This document shows, piece by piece, positions 44,799-53,280 of a stretch of DNA of 64,000 bases. The translations under genes and the position numbers were made by a program. How positions within the stretch are numbered: the first letter of the stretch is position 1; each line of letters starts with the position of its first letter. This DNA comes from Bacillota bacterium (GTDB lineage Bacteria > Bacillota > Clostridia > Lachnospirales > Lachnospiraceae). The stretch is taken from NCBI GenBank assembly GCA_023409835.1, contig JAEYQV010000096.1, positions 4,913-68,912 of the forward strand. The letters run 5' to 3'. The notes under the pieces were generated by a model that worked only from the letters and a program-made list of their open reading frames with translations, did no database searches and was not told the origin of the DNA.

Positions 44799-47015
44799 AT
44801 GGCCGAGGTGGTCGAGGGCTATGTTGAGAGAATTGTTTTTCGTAATATAGAGAACGGGTATACCGTATTAAGTCTCAGGGTGGAGGAGGAAGAGCTCACC
44901 TGCGTCGGTTATTTTACCCTGATCAGTGAAGGAGAATTCCTTCAGGCAAGCGGAAGCTACTCGGAGCATCCGGTTTACGGCGAGCAATTTATTATGGAAA
45001 GCTATGAAATGAAGGAACCGGAGGATCAGTATTCGATTGAGCGGTACTTAAGCTCAGGTGCAATTAAGGGAATCGGGAATGCTCTGGCAGCCAGGATAGT
45101 GAAGAAGTTCGGTGAGGGCACCTTCCGAATCATCGTAGAGGAACCCAATCGTCTTGCTGAGGTCAAGGGTATCAGTGAGCGAATGGCGATTGAGATCTAT
45201 CGCCAATTTGAAGATAAAAGAGATATGCGTTCAGCCATGATGTTCCTACAGAAATATAATATCAGCGGAAATCTGGCCGTCCGAATCTATCAGGAATACG
45301 GACAGAGGATGTATGACATCATCCGGGAGAATCCCTACCGTCTGGCAGAGGACATTACCGGAGTCGGCTTTAAAACGGCCGATGAGATAGCGAAACGTGT
45401 GGGAATTGCAATAGAATCCGATTACCGGGTTAAGGCAGGTATTCTGTATACCTTATTACAGGCAAGTAACGAAGGGCATGTATATCTGCCCGAGCAGGAG
45501 TTGCTTCAGAGAGCTAAGGTCATGCTGGTGATTGACGAAGACAATTTACGAAGACAGATCACAGCACTTAATATAGAGAAAAAGCTGATGATAAAGGAGA
45601 CTGAGTACGGTAACCATATCTATTCCTCCTTATTTTATTATATGGAGCTTAATGTGGCAAGGATGCTTCATGATCTTAACATCCGTCATGAATTCAGGGA
45701 GGACTATGTAAATAACCGTTTAAAACGGATAGAAGAACAGTTTCAGATTGAGCTGGATGAACACCAGAGAATTGCGGTGAAGGAAGCGATCAGCAACGGA
45801 CTTCTGGTTATTACAGGTGGCCCCGGAACAGGAAAAACAACCACGATTAATGCGATTATCAAGCTTTTTGAAGCCGAGGGAATGGAGCTTTTGCTAGCTG
45901 CACCTACCGGAAGAGCAGCCAAAAGAATGACGGAGACCACCGGTTACGAAGCGAAGACGATTCATAGACTTCTGGAGCTTTCAAGAATGACGGAGGAGCA
46001 GGAAAACAAATATACCTTTGAACGTAACGAAAACAATCCGCTGGAAACGGATGTATTGATCATAGATGAGATGTCCATGGTGGACATCAGCTTGATGAAT
46101 GCTTTACTGAAGGCAATCTCTGTTGGAACCAGACTGATCCTTGTAGGAGATGTAAATCAGCTCCCCAGTGTCGGTCCCGGCAACGTACTGAAGGACATCA
46201 TAGATTCCCACAGCTTTAATGTTGTTAAGCTGACCAGAATCTTCCGTCAGGCGGCAGGCAGCGATATTATTGTAAATGCCCATAAAATAAACGACGGTGA
46301 ACAGATTAATCTGGATAATAAAAGCAAGGATTTTTTCTTTCTAAAAAGGGAGGATTCCAATATCATAACTGCCGTTATGATTAATCTTATCAAAAACAAG
46401 CTTCCGAACTATGTGAAGGCAACACCCTTTGACATACAGGTGCTGACACCGATGCGCAAGGGTGAGCTTGGAGTGGAACGGCTGAATACCGTACTACAGC
46501 AGGCACTCAACCCACCCTCGCCTGATAAGAAGGAGAAAGAATATCATCAGAATATTTACCGCGAAGGTGATAAGGTAATGCAGGTAAAGAATAACTATCA
46601 GCTTACCTGGGAGATTAAGAGTCGGTACGGAATTATAACCCAGTCAGGTACCGGTGTATTTAACGGGGATGCCGGTATTATAAAGGAGATTAACCTTTAC
46701 TCAGAGCATTTGATTGTGGAATTTGATGATAGCCGTCTTGTGGATTACAGCTTCAGTCAGCTGGAGGAGCTGGAGCTTGCTTATGCAGTAACGATTCATA
46801 AATCTCAGGGCAGTGAATATCCGGCAGTCATACTTCCGATCCTGGATGGGCCGAGGCTTCTGTTTAATCGTAATCTTCTATATACAGCTGTCACCAGAGC
46901 GAAGAGCTGTGTTACGATAGTCGGCAGTGACCATATGGTACAATTTATGATTGATAATAAGAATGAACAGAACCGTTATTCCGGCCTGTGTGAACGGATC
47001 AGGGAGCTGCGGTAG
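44799..47015 (+). CDS. recD2: RecD2-type DNA helicase
   Basis: A 738-residue superfamily 1B helicase. The N-terminal 300 residues contain the OB-like domain and the helix-hairpin-helix region (GVGFKTADEIAKRVGI). Walker A is TGGPGTGKTTT (about 339-349), Walker B IIDEMSMVD, and the C-terminal UvrD-like motif HKSQGSEY and AVTRAKSCVTIVG close the motor. RecD2 lacks RecBC partners and resolves replication or mismatch-repair intermediates. The start is ATG 44799 with GGAGGTGAT upstream; the frame from 44772 has no such site. Confidence 0.95.
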   Translation: MAEVVEGYVERIVFRNIENGYTVLSLRVEEEELTCVGYFTLISEGEFLQASGSYSEHPVYGEQFIMESYEMKEPEDQYSIERYLSSGAIKGIGNALAARIVKKFGEGTFRIIVEEPNRLAEVKGISERMAIEIYRQFEDKRDMRSAMMFLQKYNISGNLAVRIYQEYGQRMYDIIRENPYRLAEDITGVGFKTADEIAKRVGIAIESDYRVKAGILYTLLQASNEGHVYLPEQELLQRAKVMLVIDEDNLRRQITALNIEKKLMIKETEYGNHIYSSLFYYMELNVARMLHDLNIRHEFREDYVNNRLKRIEEQFQIELDEHQRIAVKEAISNGLLVITGGPGTGKTTTINAIIKLFEAEGMELLLAAPTGRAAKRMTETTGYEAKTIHRLLELSRMTEEQENKYTFERNENNPLETDVLIIDEMSMVDISLMNALLKAISVGTRLILVGDVNQLPSVGPGNVLKDIIDSHSFNVVKLTRIFRQAAGSDIIVNAHKINDGEQINLDNKSKDFFFLKREDSNIITAVMINLIKNKLPNYVKATPFDIQVLTPMRKGELGVERLNTVLQQALNPPSPDKKEKEYHQNIYREGDKVMQVKNNYQLTWEIKSRYGIITQSGTGVFNGDAGIIKEINLYSEHLIVEFDDSRLVDYSFSQLEELELAYAVTIHKSQGSEYPAVILPILDGPRLLFNRNLLYTAVTRAKSCVTIVGSDHMVQFMIDNKNEQNRYSGLCERIRELR

Positions 47016-47146
47016 CTTCTGTATCAGCGAGTAATCGGCAGGGAGAATGGGAGTTGATTTCCTTACAGCTTCCGAGGCGGGTGTGTCAGATACAGGTGTA
47101 ATTAAGTTAAAAGGATTCGTTATTATAGGAGCGATATAAAAAAGTA

Positions 47147-47175
47147 GTGCATTATATTGGAAATTAGGGTATAAT
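47147..47175 (+). promoter_or_regulatory. Promoter before the nucleotidyltransferase gene
   Basis: A perfect TATAAT (47170-47175) with a poor -35 (GTGCAT, 47147-47152) at 17 bp. It places transcription start near 47181, after the ATG at 47177, which argues against that start codon. Confidence 0.5.
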
Positions 47176-47227
47176 AATGTGTACAAATATAAGCTTATTG
47201 ATTATTGTTGAAATGGAGGAGAACATT

Positions 47228-48136
47228 TTGTCAGATACATCATTGGTTATTATGGCAGCAGGGATGGGTAGCAGATATGGGGGCATTAAGCAGCTGGAGC
47301 CGGTAGGTCCCAGTGGCGAGATTATCATGGATTATTCCATATATGATGCAATCTTAGCAGGCTTTAACAAGGTTGTTTTCATCATTCGCAGGGATCTTGA
47401 GAAGGATTTTAAAGAAATTATCGGAAGCCGGATTGAGAAGCAGGTGAAGGTTGAATATGTTTTCCAGGAGCTGGATGCTCTGCCGGCAGGCTTTCATAAA
47501 CCGGAGGAAAGAACTAAGCCCTGGGGTACAGGGCAAGCAGTGCTATGTTGTAAGGACGTCGTTAAGGAACCCTTTGCCGTTATTAATGCAGATGATTATT
47601 ATGGTAAGGAAGGCTTTAAGAAAATATATGAATTCCTGAATTCAGATACGAGTAACAATACTTATTGTATGGCCGGCTTTATCCTTGGAAATACCTTGAG
47701 TGAAAATGGAGCTGTGACCAGAGGAGTCTGCAGGGTAGATGAAACAGGAACCCTGAAGGAAATCGTTGAGACCTCCGGTATTATTCCGGAAGGGGACCAT
47801 GCAGCTGCAAAGGATGCCTCAGGAGCTATGATCCGAATTGAACTTGATAGTCCGGTTTCCATGAACATGTGGGGCTTTAAAACAGGACTGTTTGATGAGC
47901 TTCAGAAGGGATTTGTTGAGTTCTTATCAAGTCTGCCTGAGAATGAGCTGAAGAAGGAGTATCTGCTCCCCGAAGCTGTAGGAAAGCTGATTCAGAATCA
48001 TAAGGCCACGGTTAAGGTTTTAAAAACCTCTGACCGATGGTTTGGAGTAACCTATAAGGAAGATAAAGAGGTTGTCGTAAAGTCCATCCGTTCGCTGGTG
48101 GATCAGGGAGCTTATCCTGTGAAGCTTTTTTCTTAA
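47228..48136 (+). CDS. Sugar-phosphate nucleotidyltransferase-like protein
   Basis: A 302-residue NTP transferase fold protein. The signature LVIMAAGMGSRYGGIKQLEP (residues about 6-25) is the nucleotide-binding loop, with the lysine of the family in KQLEP. NADDYYG (about 119-125) holds the metal-binding acidic residues. Such enzymes join NTP and sugar-1-phosphate for cell-wall or polysaccharide precursors. The specific sugar is not assignable. The start TTG 47228 has TGGAGGA upstream; ATG 47213 and 47177 lie on or before this site. Confidence 0.85.
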   Translation: MSDTSLVIMAAGMGSRYGGIKQLEPVGPSGEIIMDYSIYDAILAGFNKVVFIIRRDLEKDFKEIIGSRIEKQVKVEYVFQELDALPAGFHKPEERTKPWGTGQAVLCCKDVVKEPFAVINADDYYGKEGFKKIYEFLNSDTSNNTYCMAGFILGNTLSENGAVTRGVCRVDETGTLKEIVETSGIIPEGDHAAAKDASGAMIRIELDSPVSMNMWGFKTGLFDELQKGFVEFLSSLPENELKKEYLLPEAVGKLIQNHKATVKVLKTSDRWFGVTYKEDKEVVVKSIRSLVDQGAYPVKLFS

Positions 48137-48156
48137 GGATTGGCAGGTGAGATAAG

Positions 48157-48879
48157 TTGCTGCAACAGCTGCTTGACATTCTGTATCCGGTGAGATGTCC
48201 TGTATGCCGGGAAATAGTCATTCCCAAGGGGGAGCGGATCTGCAGGACCTGTAGGGATAAGTTCAAAATAATCCTTGAACCACGCTGTATGAAATGTGGA
48301 AAACCGGTTGAGTATGAGGAACAGGAATATTGCAGGGATTGTGAACACAAGGAATTGCATTTTATCAGAGGCTGGTCGGTATGGGTATACGATGCGGTTA
48401 TGAAGAAATCCATCTCTGATTTTAAATATCAGAGCAGGAAGGAAAATGCGAAGTTCTATATTGAGGAGCTGCTCCGGTTATATGGGGATAGCCTTCGTAG
48501 GCTGGCACCGGATGCTCTGGTACCGGTACCGGTTCATAAATCTAAGTATAGGGAGAGAGGCTTTAACCAAGCGGATATTCTGGCTCGTGGAATCGGAAAA
48601 CAGCTGAATATCCCGGTTCTGTCAAACCTGTTGATCCGAAGCAAGAAGACCCTTCCTCAGAAGCAGCTGAATGATAAAGAGAGACTACGCAATCTGAAGG
48701 AGGCGTTCTGCTTTAATCGCAGAGAAGAGGAAAGCTTCCGGAAGAAGATTAACAGAGTACTGTTGGTGGATGATATCTTTACTACAGGCAGTACAGTGGA
48801 AGCCTGTTCTAACATTCTTATGGAGAATGGAATAGATGAAATATATTTTATTACTTTATGCATAGGTAAGGGATACTAA
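48157..48879 (+). CDS. comFC: ComF-family phosphoribosyltransferase-like protein
   Basis: A 240-residue ComFC protein. Four cysteine pairs near the N-terminus (CPVC, CRTC, CMKC, CRDC) form two zinc-ribbon-like sites, and the C-terminal PRTase domain has the phosphoribosyl-binding loop VLLVDDIFTTGSTVEAC (about 206-222). It takes part in DNA uptake during natural transformation in Bacillus, where it is required for transformation. It starts at TTG 48157 with GCAGGTGAG upstream. The comFC-yvyF pair is that of B. subtilis; no comFA helicase is next to it here. Confidence 0.9.
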   Translation: MLQQLLDILYPVRCPVCREIVIPKGERICRTCRDKFKIILEPRCMKCGKPVEYEEQEYCRDCEHKELHFIRGWSVWVYDAVMKKSISDFKYQSRKENAKFYIEELLRLYGDSLRRLAPDALVPVPVHKSKYRERGFNQADILARGIGKQLNIPVLSNLLIRSKKTLPQKQLNDKERLRNLKEAFCFNRREEESFRKKINRVLLVDDIFTTGSTVEACSNILMENGIDEIYFITLCIGKGY

Positions 48880-48891
48880 GGAGGAGTGAAA

Positions 48892-49296
48892 ATGGAAGTT
48901 AGGAATTGTAAAGGCTGCGGGAAATTATTTAATTATTTATCCGGACCACCCTTATGTCCGACCTGCGCGAAAGCGTTGGATTTAAAATTCGAAGAGGTTA
49001 AGGAATATGTATACGACCATCCACGGTGTGATATGCAGCAGGTTTCCGAAGAGATGGAGGTTTCCATTTCCCAGATTAAGCAATGGATACGTGAGGAAAG
49101 GCTATCCTTTGCCGATGATTCCATGATTGGTATTGATTGTGAGAGCTGCGGTGTTACGATTAAGACGGGACGTTTTTGTAAGGCTTGTAAGGATAAGCTG
49201 TCAAAGGGCCTGTCCGATCTCTACCCGAAGGATGCACCGGTACAAAAAAAGAGGGATCCCCGAGAGAATCCCAAAATGCGTTTCTTAGATCAATAA
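48892..49296 (+). CDS. yvyF: YvyF-type flagellar operon zinc-ribbon protein
   Basis: A 134-residue protein of the YvyF family (the TIGR03826-type flagellar operon protein). It has an N-terminal zinc ribbon (CKGCGK and CPTC), a MerR/HTH-like central segment (VSEEMEVSISQIKQWIREERL) and a second zinc site (CESC and CKAC). Usually it lies between comFC and flgM in Firmicutes; here the gene after it faces the other way. It probably regulates flagellar genes. The start is ATG 48892 with AAGGAGG upstream. Confidence 0.88.
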   Translation: MEVRNCKGCGKLFNYLSGPPLCPTCAKALDLKFEEVKEYVYDHPRCDMQQVSEEMEVSISQIKQWIREERLSFADDSMIGIDCESCGVTIKTGRFCKACKDKLSKGLSDLYPKDAPVQKKRDPRENPKMRFLDQ

Positions 49297-49320
49297 AAAT
49301 ACAAATTATATTGGCAGGTA

Positions 49321-50160
49321 CTATTTCAGTGACCGTATTCCTTCTTCGGTGATTGAGATGGCTCCTGCCTTATATAATCTACCGATTGCCCGTTTAAAGG
49401 CGTTCTTACTGATATAAAACTCTGCCTTAATGGTTTCGGCATCTGTTCCGTCATGGAAGGGAAGGAAACCACCGGCTGCTTTCAGTCGATCCAGTATCAT
49501 GGCAGAATCGGAGTCCATCTGAAGATGTGATTTTTCCCGCAGGCTTAAGGTAAGCTTACCATCCTCACGGACGTTTGCGACACGGGCTTGAACGGACTCA
49601 CCGATTTGAATGGGGCGGAAGAGCTCGTTCTTTGGTATCATTGCGGAATACTGATGATCCACCGCTACAAAAACTCCAAAATTATCGATGATTTCATATA
49701 TGATACCGGTGACGGTATCGCCCTTTTGATAGGGAGAAGACGTGGACAAAAGCTCATAAATCTTCATGGTAGCACACAGACGGCTACTTTTGTCAACATA
49801 TAAGGTGACCAGTACTTCATCGCCGGCCTGAACAGGGGCAGTCTGTTCCTTAAAGGGCAGAAGCAGATCCTTCATCAGACCCCAATCCAGAAAAGCGCCA
49901 ATCTTAGTTACTTCCTTCACCTTCAGCACCGCCAGGCTTCCAACGGTAATCGGCACCCTGGTAGTGGTTGCGATCTCCCTGTCCTCCGAATCCTTATAGA
50001 GGAAGACCTCTAAACGATCACTGACCTTAGTACCCTCCGGGGCCTCCTTCAGAGGAAGCAGTACGGTGTGCTTTCCGTCAGATTCCGTTTCACCAAGATA
50101 GAAACCAAAATCAGTTTTTTTCATAACCTCCAGGGTCTGGTATTTTCCTAAAGCTATCAT
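49321..50160 (-). CDS. cvfB: CvfB-like S1 RNA-binding protein
   Basis: A 279-residue protein of the CvfB/YitL family with repeated S1-like OB domains. The N-terminal S1 region (GKYQTLEVMKKTDFGFYLGE) is followed by further S1 modules (about 70-125 and 145-215) and a C-terminal winged-helix (FYISKNAFKRAIGRLYKAGAI, about 248-268). CvfB controls virulence and RNA stability in Staphylococcus and binds RNA. It is convergent to yvyF and precedes the thioesterase gene in a likely divergent arrangement with neither sharing an operon. Confidence 0.9.
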   Translation of the reverse strand: MIALGKYQTLEVMKKTDFGFYLGETESDGKHTVLLPLKEAPEGTKVSDRLEVFLYKDSEDREIATTTRVPITVGSLAVLKVKEVTKIGAFLDWGLMKDLLLPFKEQTAPVQAGDEVLVTLYVDKSSRLCATMKIYELLSTSSPYQKGDTVTGIIYEIIDNFGVFVAVDHQYSAMIPKNELFRPIQIGESVQARVANVREDGKLTLSLREKSHLQMDSDSAMILDRLKAAGGFLPFHDGTDAETIKAEFYISKNAFKRAIGRLYKAGAISITEEGIRSLK

Positions 50161-50218
50161 ATCTTAATCCTTTCTTTTACGAATAATCTATTAGTAATCA
50201 ATCTAATACCATAGCTCC

Positions 50219-50929
50219 TTATCGCTTGCTGCAAAACTCCATTATGGTATAAGGCTTTCCGGCTTCATCGGATAATACAATGCAACAACAGGACTCCTGA
50301 CAGGAGATCTGCGGGTAGATCATATTTCCCAATACAGCCTGTTGACGGTATTCTACACGCAGGACGGATACATTAAAATCCTCAGGAAGGAATTCCTCGG
50401 CCATCTTAATGTATTGCCCATTATTTACATGATGATACGAATCAATATTTGACTTTATAACAGGGAAAGGAGGGTAGGAGGTCAACTTCCCTGATATCTT
50501 AATCTTTCGATCGGCATGCTCCATTGGATAAGGAGGCTCCAGTACATAGCCGGATTGCTCCTCCGAAACACGGATGGGTGTACCGGTCTGAGTATCCATA
50601 TGAGCCCAGATGGAATCTGCTACAGCAAGCAGCTCACCGGCTTTATTCTTCATGACGAAGTTACGGTAGCCGTAAAAGCCCTTGAAGGCATAGGGCCAGG
50701 TTCCGATTGTTACATACTCTCCCAGGTCTGCAGGCTTAAGGATTTGCAGCTGCCAGCTGGTGAGTATCCATATTCGGTTCTTTTCCTGCAGATAGGCCAA
50801 ACCTATATTTAGATCCTCCGACTGGAAGGTACTGCAATCCTGAAAATAATTAATGATGGAAGATGGTCTCAGGGCCTTCTTACGGTGGTCTAGTTCGGTA
50901 TAACGGATTCTGCTGTCAAAGGTATACAT
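50219..50929 (-). CDS. Acyl-ACP thioesterase
   Basis: A 236-residue acyl-ACP thioesterase of the double hotdog fold. The N-terminal hotdog begins FDSRIRYTELDHRKKALRP and carries the WILTSWQLQILKPA strand. The second half has SNIDSYHHVNNGQYIKM, with the Asn, His and the Glu of the catalytic set in the two halves. It hydrolyses acyl-ACP to free fatty acid in the cytoplasm. The start is placed at ATG 50929, with AAAGG upstream; a TTG at 50962 in frame gives 11 more residues and cannot be excluded. Confidence 0.9.
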   Translation of the reverse strand: MYTFDSRIRYTELDHRKKALRPSSIINYFQDCSTFQSEDLNIGLAYLQEKNRIWILTSWQLQILKPADLGEYVTIGTWPYAFKGFYGYRNFVMKNKAGELLAVADSIWAHMDTQTGTPIRVSEEQSGYVLEPPYPMEHADRKIKISGKLTSYPPFPVIKSNIDSYHHVNNGQYIKMAEEFLPEDFNVSVLRVEYRQQAVLGNMIYPQISCQESCCCIVLSDEAGKPYTIMEFCSKR

Positions 50930-51067
50930 TCTGGTGCCAGCCTTTCTTAGATAGGAAATCAATTAACTAGTATTATAACACTGTTAAAATATTTTATATA
51001 GTTTTTTTTCCAGTCCGCCTTATTTTCATTACAATAATGAAAAATACTGGTATTTCCATTGGGGATT

Positions 51068-51076
51068 TGTTATAAT
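51068..51076 (+). promoter_or_regulatory. Promoter of the methyltransferase gene
   Basis: A perfect -10 TATAAT (51071-51076) sits 27 bp before the TTG start. The -35 is poor. Confidence 0.45.
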
Positions 51077-51102
51077 AGGCTTGTTCGAAGGGAGGAATAT
51101 AG

Positions 51103-51684
51103 TTGGACTCGACGGAGTATTACAATAGGAACGCTGCGGAGTTCTTTGACAAGACAGTTAACCTTAACATGTTTATGTATCTGAATCGATTTCTGGAGAT
51201 GATTCCGGAAGGAGGCAGTATACTGGATTTAGGCTGTGGTTCAGGCCGGGACAGCGAATATTTTATATCCATGGGATATGACGTAACAGCGCTGGATGGT
51301 TCCGAAGAGATGTGCAGTCTTGCAAGCGTTCATATTGGTCAGGAAGTTTTAAACATGTCATTTTCTGAGATGGATTTTGATGACGTATTTGACGGAGTAT
51401 GGGCAAATGCTTCTTTGCTCCATGTACCAAGAAGCGAAATGGAGAATATTCTCTCTAAAATCATATGTAGTTTAAAACGAGGAGGAGTATTATATATGAC
51501 CTTCCGTTATGGTGATTTTGAGGGAGTGGACGGGGATCGCTATTTTACGGAATACCGAACAAGAGACTTAAAGGAACTGGTTGCCGGTTTTGAAGAACTG
51601 GAACTGATTGATATAAAGAAATACGAGGATGTCAGGTCGGATATGGATCGGATATGGATCCATGTTCTGGTGAGAAAATTGTAA
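51103..51684 (+). CDS. SAM-dependent methyltransferase
   Basis: A 193-residue class I methyltransferase. Motif I is ILDLGCGSGRDS (about 40-51), with the acidic ribose-binding residue in ALDGSEEM, and motif IV is DGVWANASLLHVP. Residues after 140 are variable. No substrate can be named; such small stand-alone enzymes act on metabolites, tRNA or toxic oxyanions. The start is TTG 51103 with GGGAGGA upstream. The preceding promoter is the one noted at 51068. Confidence 0.88.
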   Translation: MDSTEYYNRNAAEFFDKTVNLNMFMYLNRFLEMIPEGGSILDLGCGSGRDSEYFISMGYDVTALDGSEEMCSLASVHIGQEVLNMSFSEMDFDDVFDGVWANASLLHVPRSEMENILSKIICSLKRGGVLYMTFRYGDFEGVDGDRYFTEYRTRDLKELVAGFEELELIDIKKYEDVRSDMDRIWIHVLVRKL

Positions 51685-51707
51685 GCTCATACGGTCCTAA
51701 CTGCCTG

Positions 51708-51884
51708 CTAGATTTTATAGTCGATATTTTTTCCTAGTCCGGGCTGAACAGACTGCTCCATCATTTTAATCAGACTCTGTCCGGATTGGTCAAGCGTATC
51801 TAGGTTTTTGGCCAGAACAGCAACACCGACGGTCAAGCTGTTTACAGGTTGCTCTGTCTGTACTGGTAGGGAATTGATCTTCAT
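51708..51884 (-). CDS. YjfB-family small motility protein
   Basis: A 58-residue protein ending in MMEQSVQPGLGKNIDYKI (18 residues), the conserved end of the YjfB/putative motility protein family (pattern MMxxSVQPxLGxNID). ATG 51884 has AAAGGAG six bases upstream on the minus strand. In Bacillus and clostridia such genes are regulated with motility genes; the function is unknown. It lies alone between the methyltransferase gene and trxB. The stretch from 51885 to 52133 holds no other gene that I can see, only a short AGCTGT/ACAGCT dyad near 52022-52055. Confidence 0.85.
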   Translation of the reverse strand: MKINSLPVQTEQPVNSLTVGVAVLAKNLDTLDQSGQSLIKMMEQSVQPGLGKNIDYKI

Positions 51885-52133
51885 ATTAGGACTCCTTTCT
51901 TCCCGGCAGGGAATGAATAGAATATTGTAATTAAGTAATAATGTTAATATTCCTTAAAGAGCAAACATGTCATTTCTCCGGTATTATCAGAGATTGCCAT
52001 GTTTTCTGTTACTATAAGACCAGCTGTCTGCGTAACAAAGTAACAGCTTTTCTAATCAAAGTATAGCATAATTTATTCCGGTTGGAAATAGACATTTTCG
52101 GTAAGCATTTTATTAACAAAAGGAGGAATGGAT

Positions 52134-53051
52134 ATGATTTATGATGTCATTATTATCGGTTCAGGGCCTGCCGGACTGGCAGCAGCAATATATGCAAAAA
52201 GGGCAGAACTGGAATGTATTGTAATAGAGAAGGCGGGTCTTAGCGGAGGCCAAATAATAAACACCTATGAAGTGGATAATTATCCGGGGACTCCGGGAAT
52301 CAGCGGTTTTGATCTTAGCCAGAAATTCAGGGAGCATTGTGATAAACTCAATACAACTTTTATTAATGGTGAAGTGAAGGAATTCTCCCTGGAAGGAAAT
52401 ACAAAGGTTATTAAGCTTGATGATGATACGGAATACCGCTCTAAGACCCTTGTAATAGCTACCGGTGGGGCACCTCGTCACTTAGGTGTTGAAGGGGAAG
52501 AGAAGCTTTCCGGTATGGGTGTATCCTATTGTGCGACCTGCGATGGAGCTTTCTTTAAGAAGAAGACAGTTGCAGTAGTGGGAGGCGGAGATGTGGCAGT
52601 TGAAGATGCCATCTTTCTTGCCAGAATATGTGAGAAGGTATATGTAATCCATAGAAGGGACCAATTCCGGGCATCCAAAAGCATAAGCTCACGACTCCTC
52701 GCAATGGAGAATGTGACTATACTTTGGGATAGTGTTGTAGAACGAATCAACGGGGAGGAAGCCGTAGAGTCCATCGAGGTTAAGAATCTCAAAACCAACG
52801 ATAGCAAAAAGCTTGATTTATCAGGTGTGTTCATAGCGGTCGGATACCTCCCGAACTCAGAAACCTATAAGAATATTGTTGCTACAGACGCTGGTGGGTA
52901 TATTATTGCCGGAGAAAACTGTGAGACAAATATACCCGGTATATTTGCAGCCGGTGATGTTAGAACCAAGGAGCTTAGACAGATTATTACGGCCGCTTCC
53001 GATGGTGCGAACGCAATTACAGCAGTAGAAAAGTATTTGAATAATTTATAA
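52134..53051 (+). CDS. trxB: Thioredoxin reductase
   Basis: A 305-residue flavoprotein that reduces thioredoxin with NADPH. FAD motif GSGPAGLAAAIYAKRA (about 9-24), redox-active CATCDG (Cys about 134 and 137), NADPH-binding GGGDVAVEDAIFLA and the C-terminal GIFAAGDVRTKELRQIITAASDG are all present. The start at 52134 (AAAGGAGG seven bases upstream) is preferred to the ATG at 52128, too close to the ribosome binding site. Its thioredoxin is not in the window. Terminator at 53079. Confidence 0.95.
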   Translation: MIYDVIIIGSGPAGLAAAIYAKRAELECIVIEKAGLSGGQIINTYEVDNYPGTPGISGFDLSQKFREHCDKLNTTFINGEVKEFSLEGNTKVIKLDDDTEYRSKTLVIATGGAPRHLGVEGEEKLSGMGVSYCATCDGAFFKKKTVAVVGGGDVAVEDAIFLARICEKVYVIHRRDQFRASKSISSRLLAMENVTILWDSVVERINGEEAVESIEVKNLKTNDSKKLDLSGVFIAVGYLPNSETYKNIVATDAGGYIIAGENCETNIPGIFAAGDVRTKELRQIITAASDGANAITAVEKYLNNL

Positions 53052-53078
53052 TAACGAAAAACCTTAGAAAACGATATA

Positions 53079-53122
53079 AACGACTGATTTATTGGTTAAT
53101 TTCCAATTTTCAGTCGTTTTTA
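53079..53122 (+). terminator. trxB terminator
   Basis: AACGACTGA pairs with TCAGTCGTT (inner ATTGG/CCAAT), followed by five T residues. Confidence 0.88.
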
Positions 53123-53135
53123 TTATGTTTATGCG

Positions 53136-53164
53136 TTGACAGTACTGAACATATTTGTTATAAT
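53136..53164 (+). promoter_or_regulatory. Consensus promoter of the NlpC/P60 gene
   Basis: Perfect TTGACA (53136-53141) and TATAAT (53159-53164) lie 17 bp apart. The leader to 53281 is about 110 nt. Confidence 0.85.
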
Positions 53165-53280
53165 TATGAAGTAAGTTGTAATAAATTTGTAACAATTAAG
53201 CTGATACAGAAAACTAGCCTTATTTCGATATGACTGAAGACAAAAGCGATAGTGCTTGCTACACTTGGAGGATTAGATAC

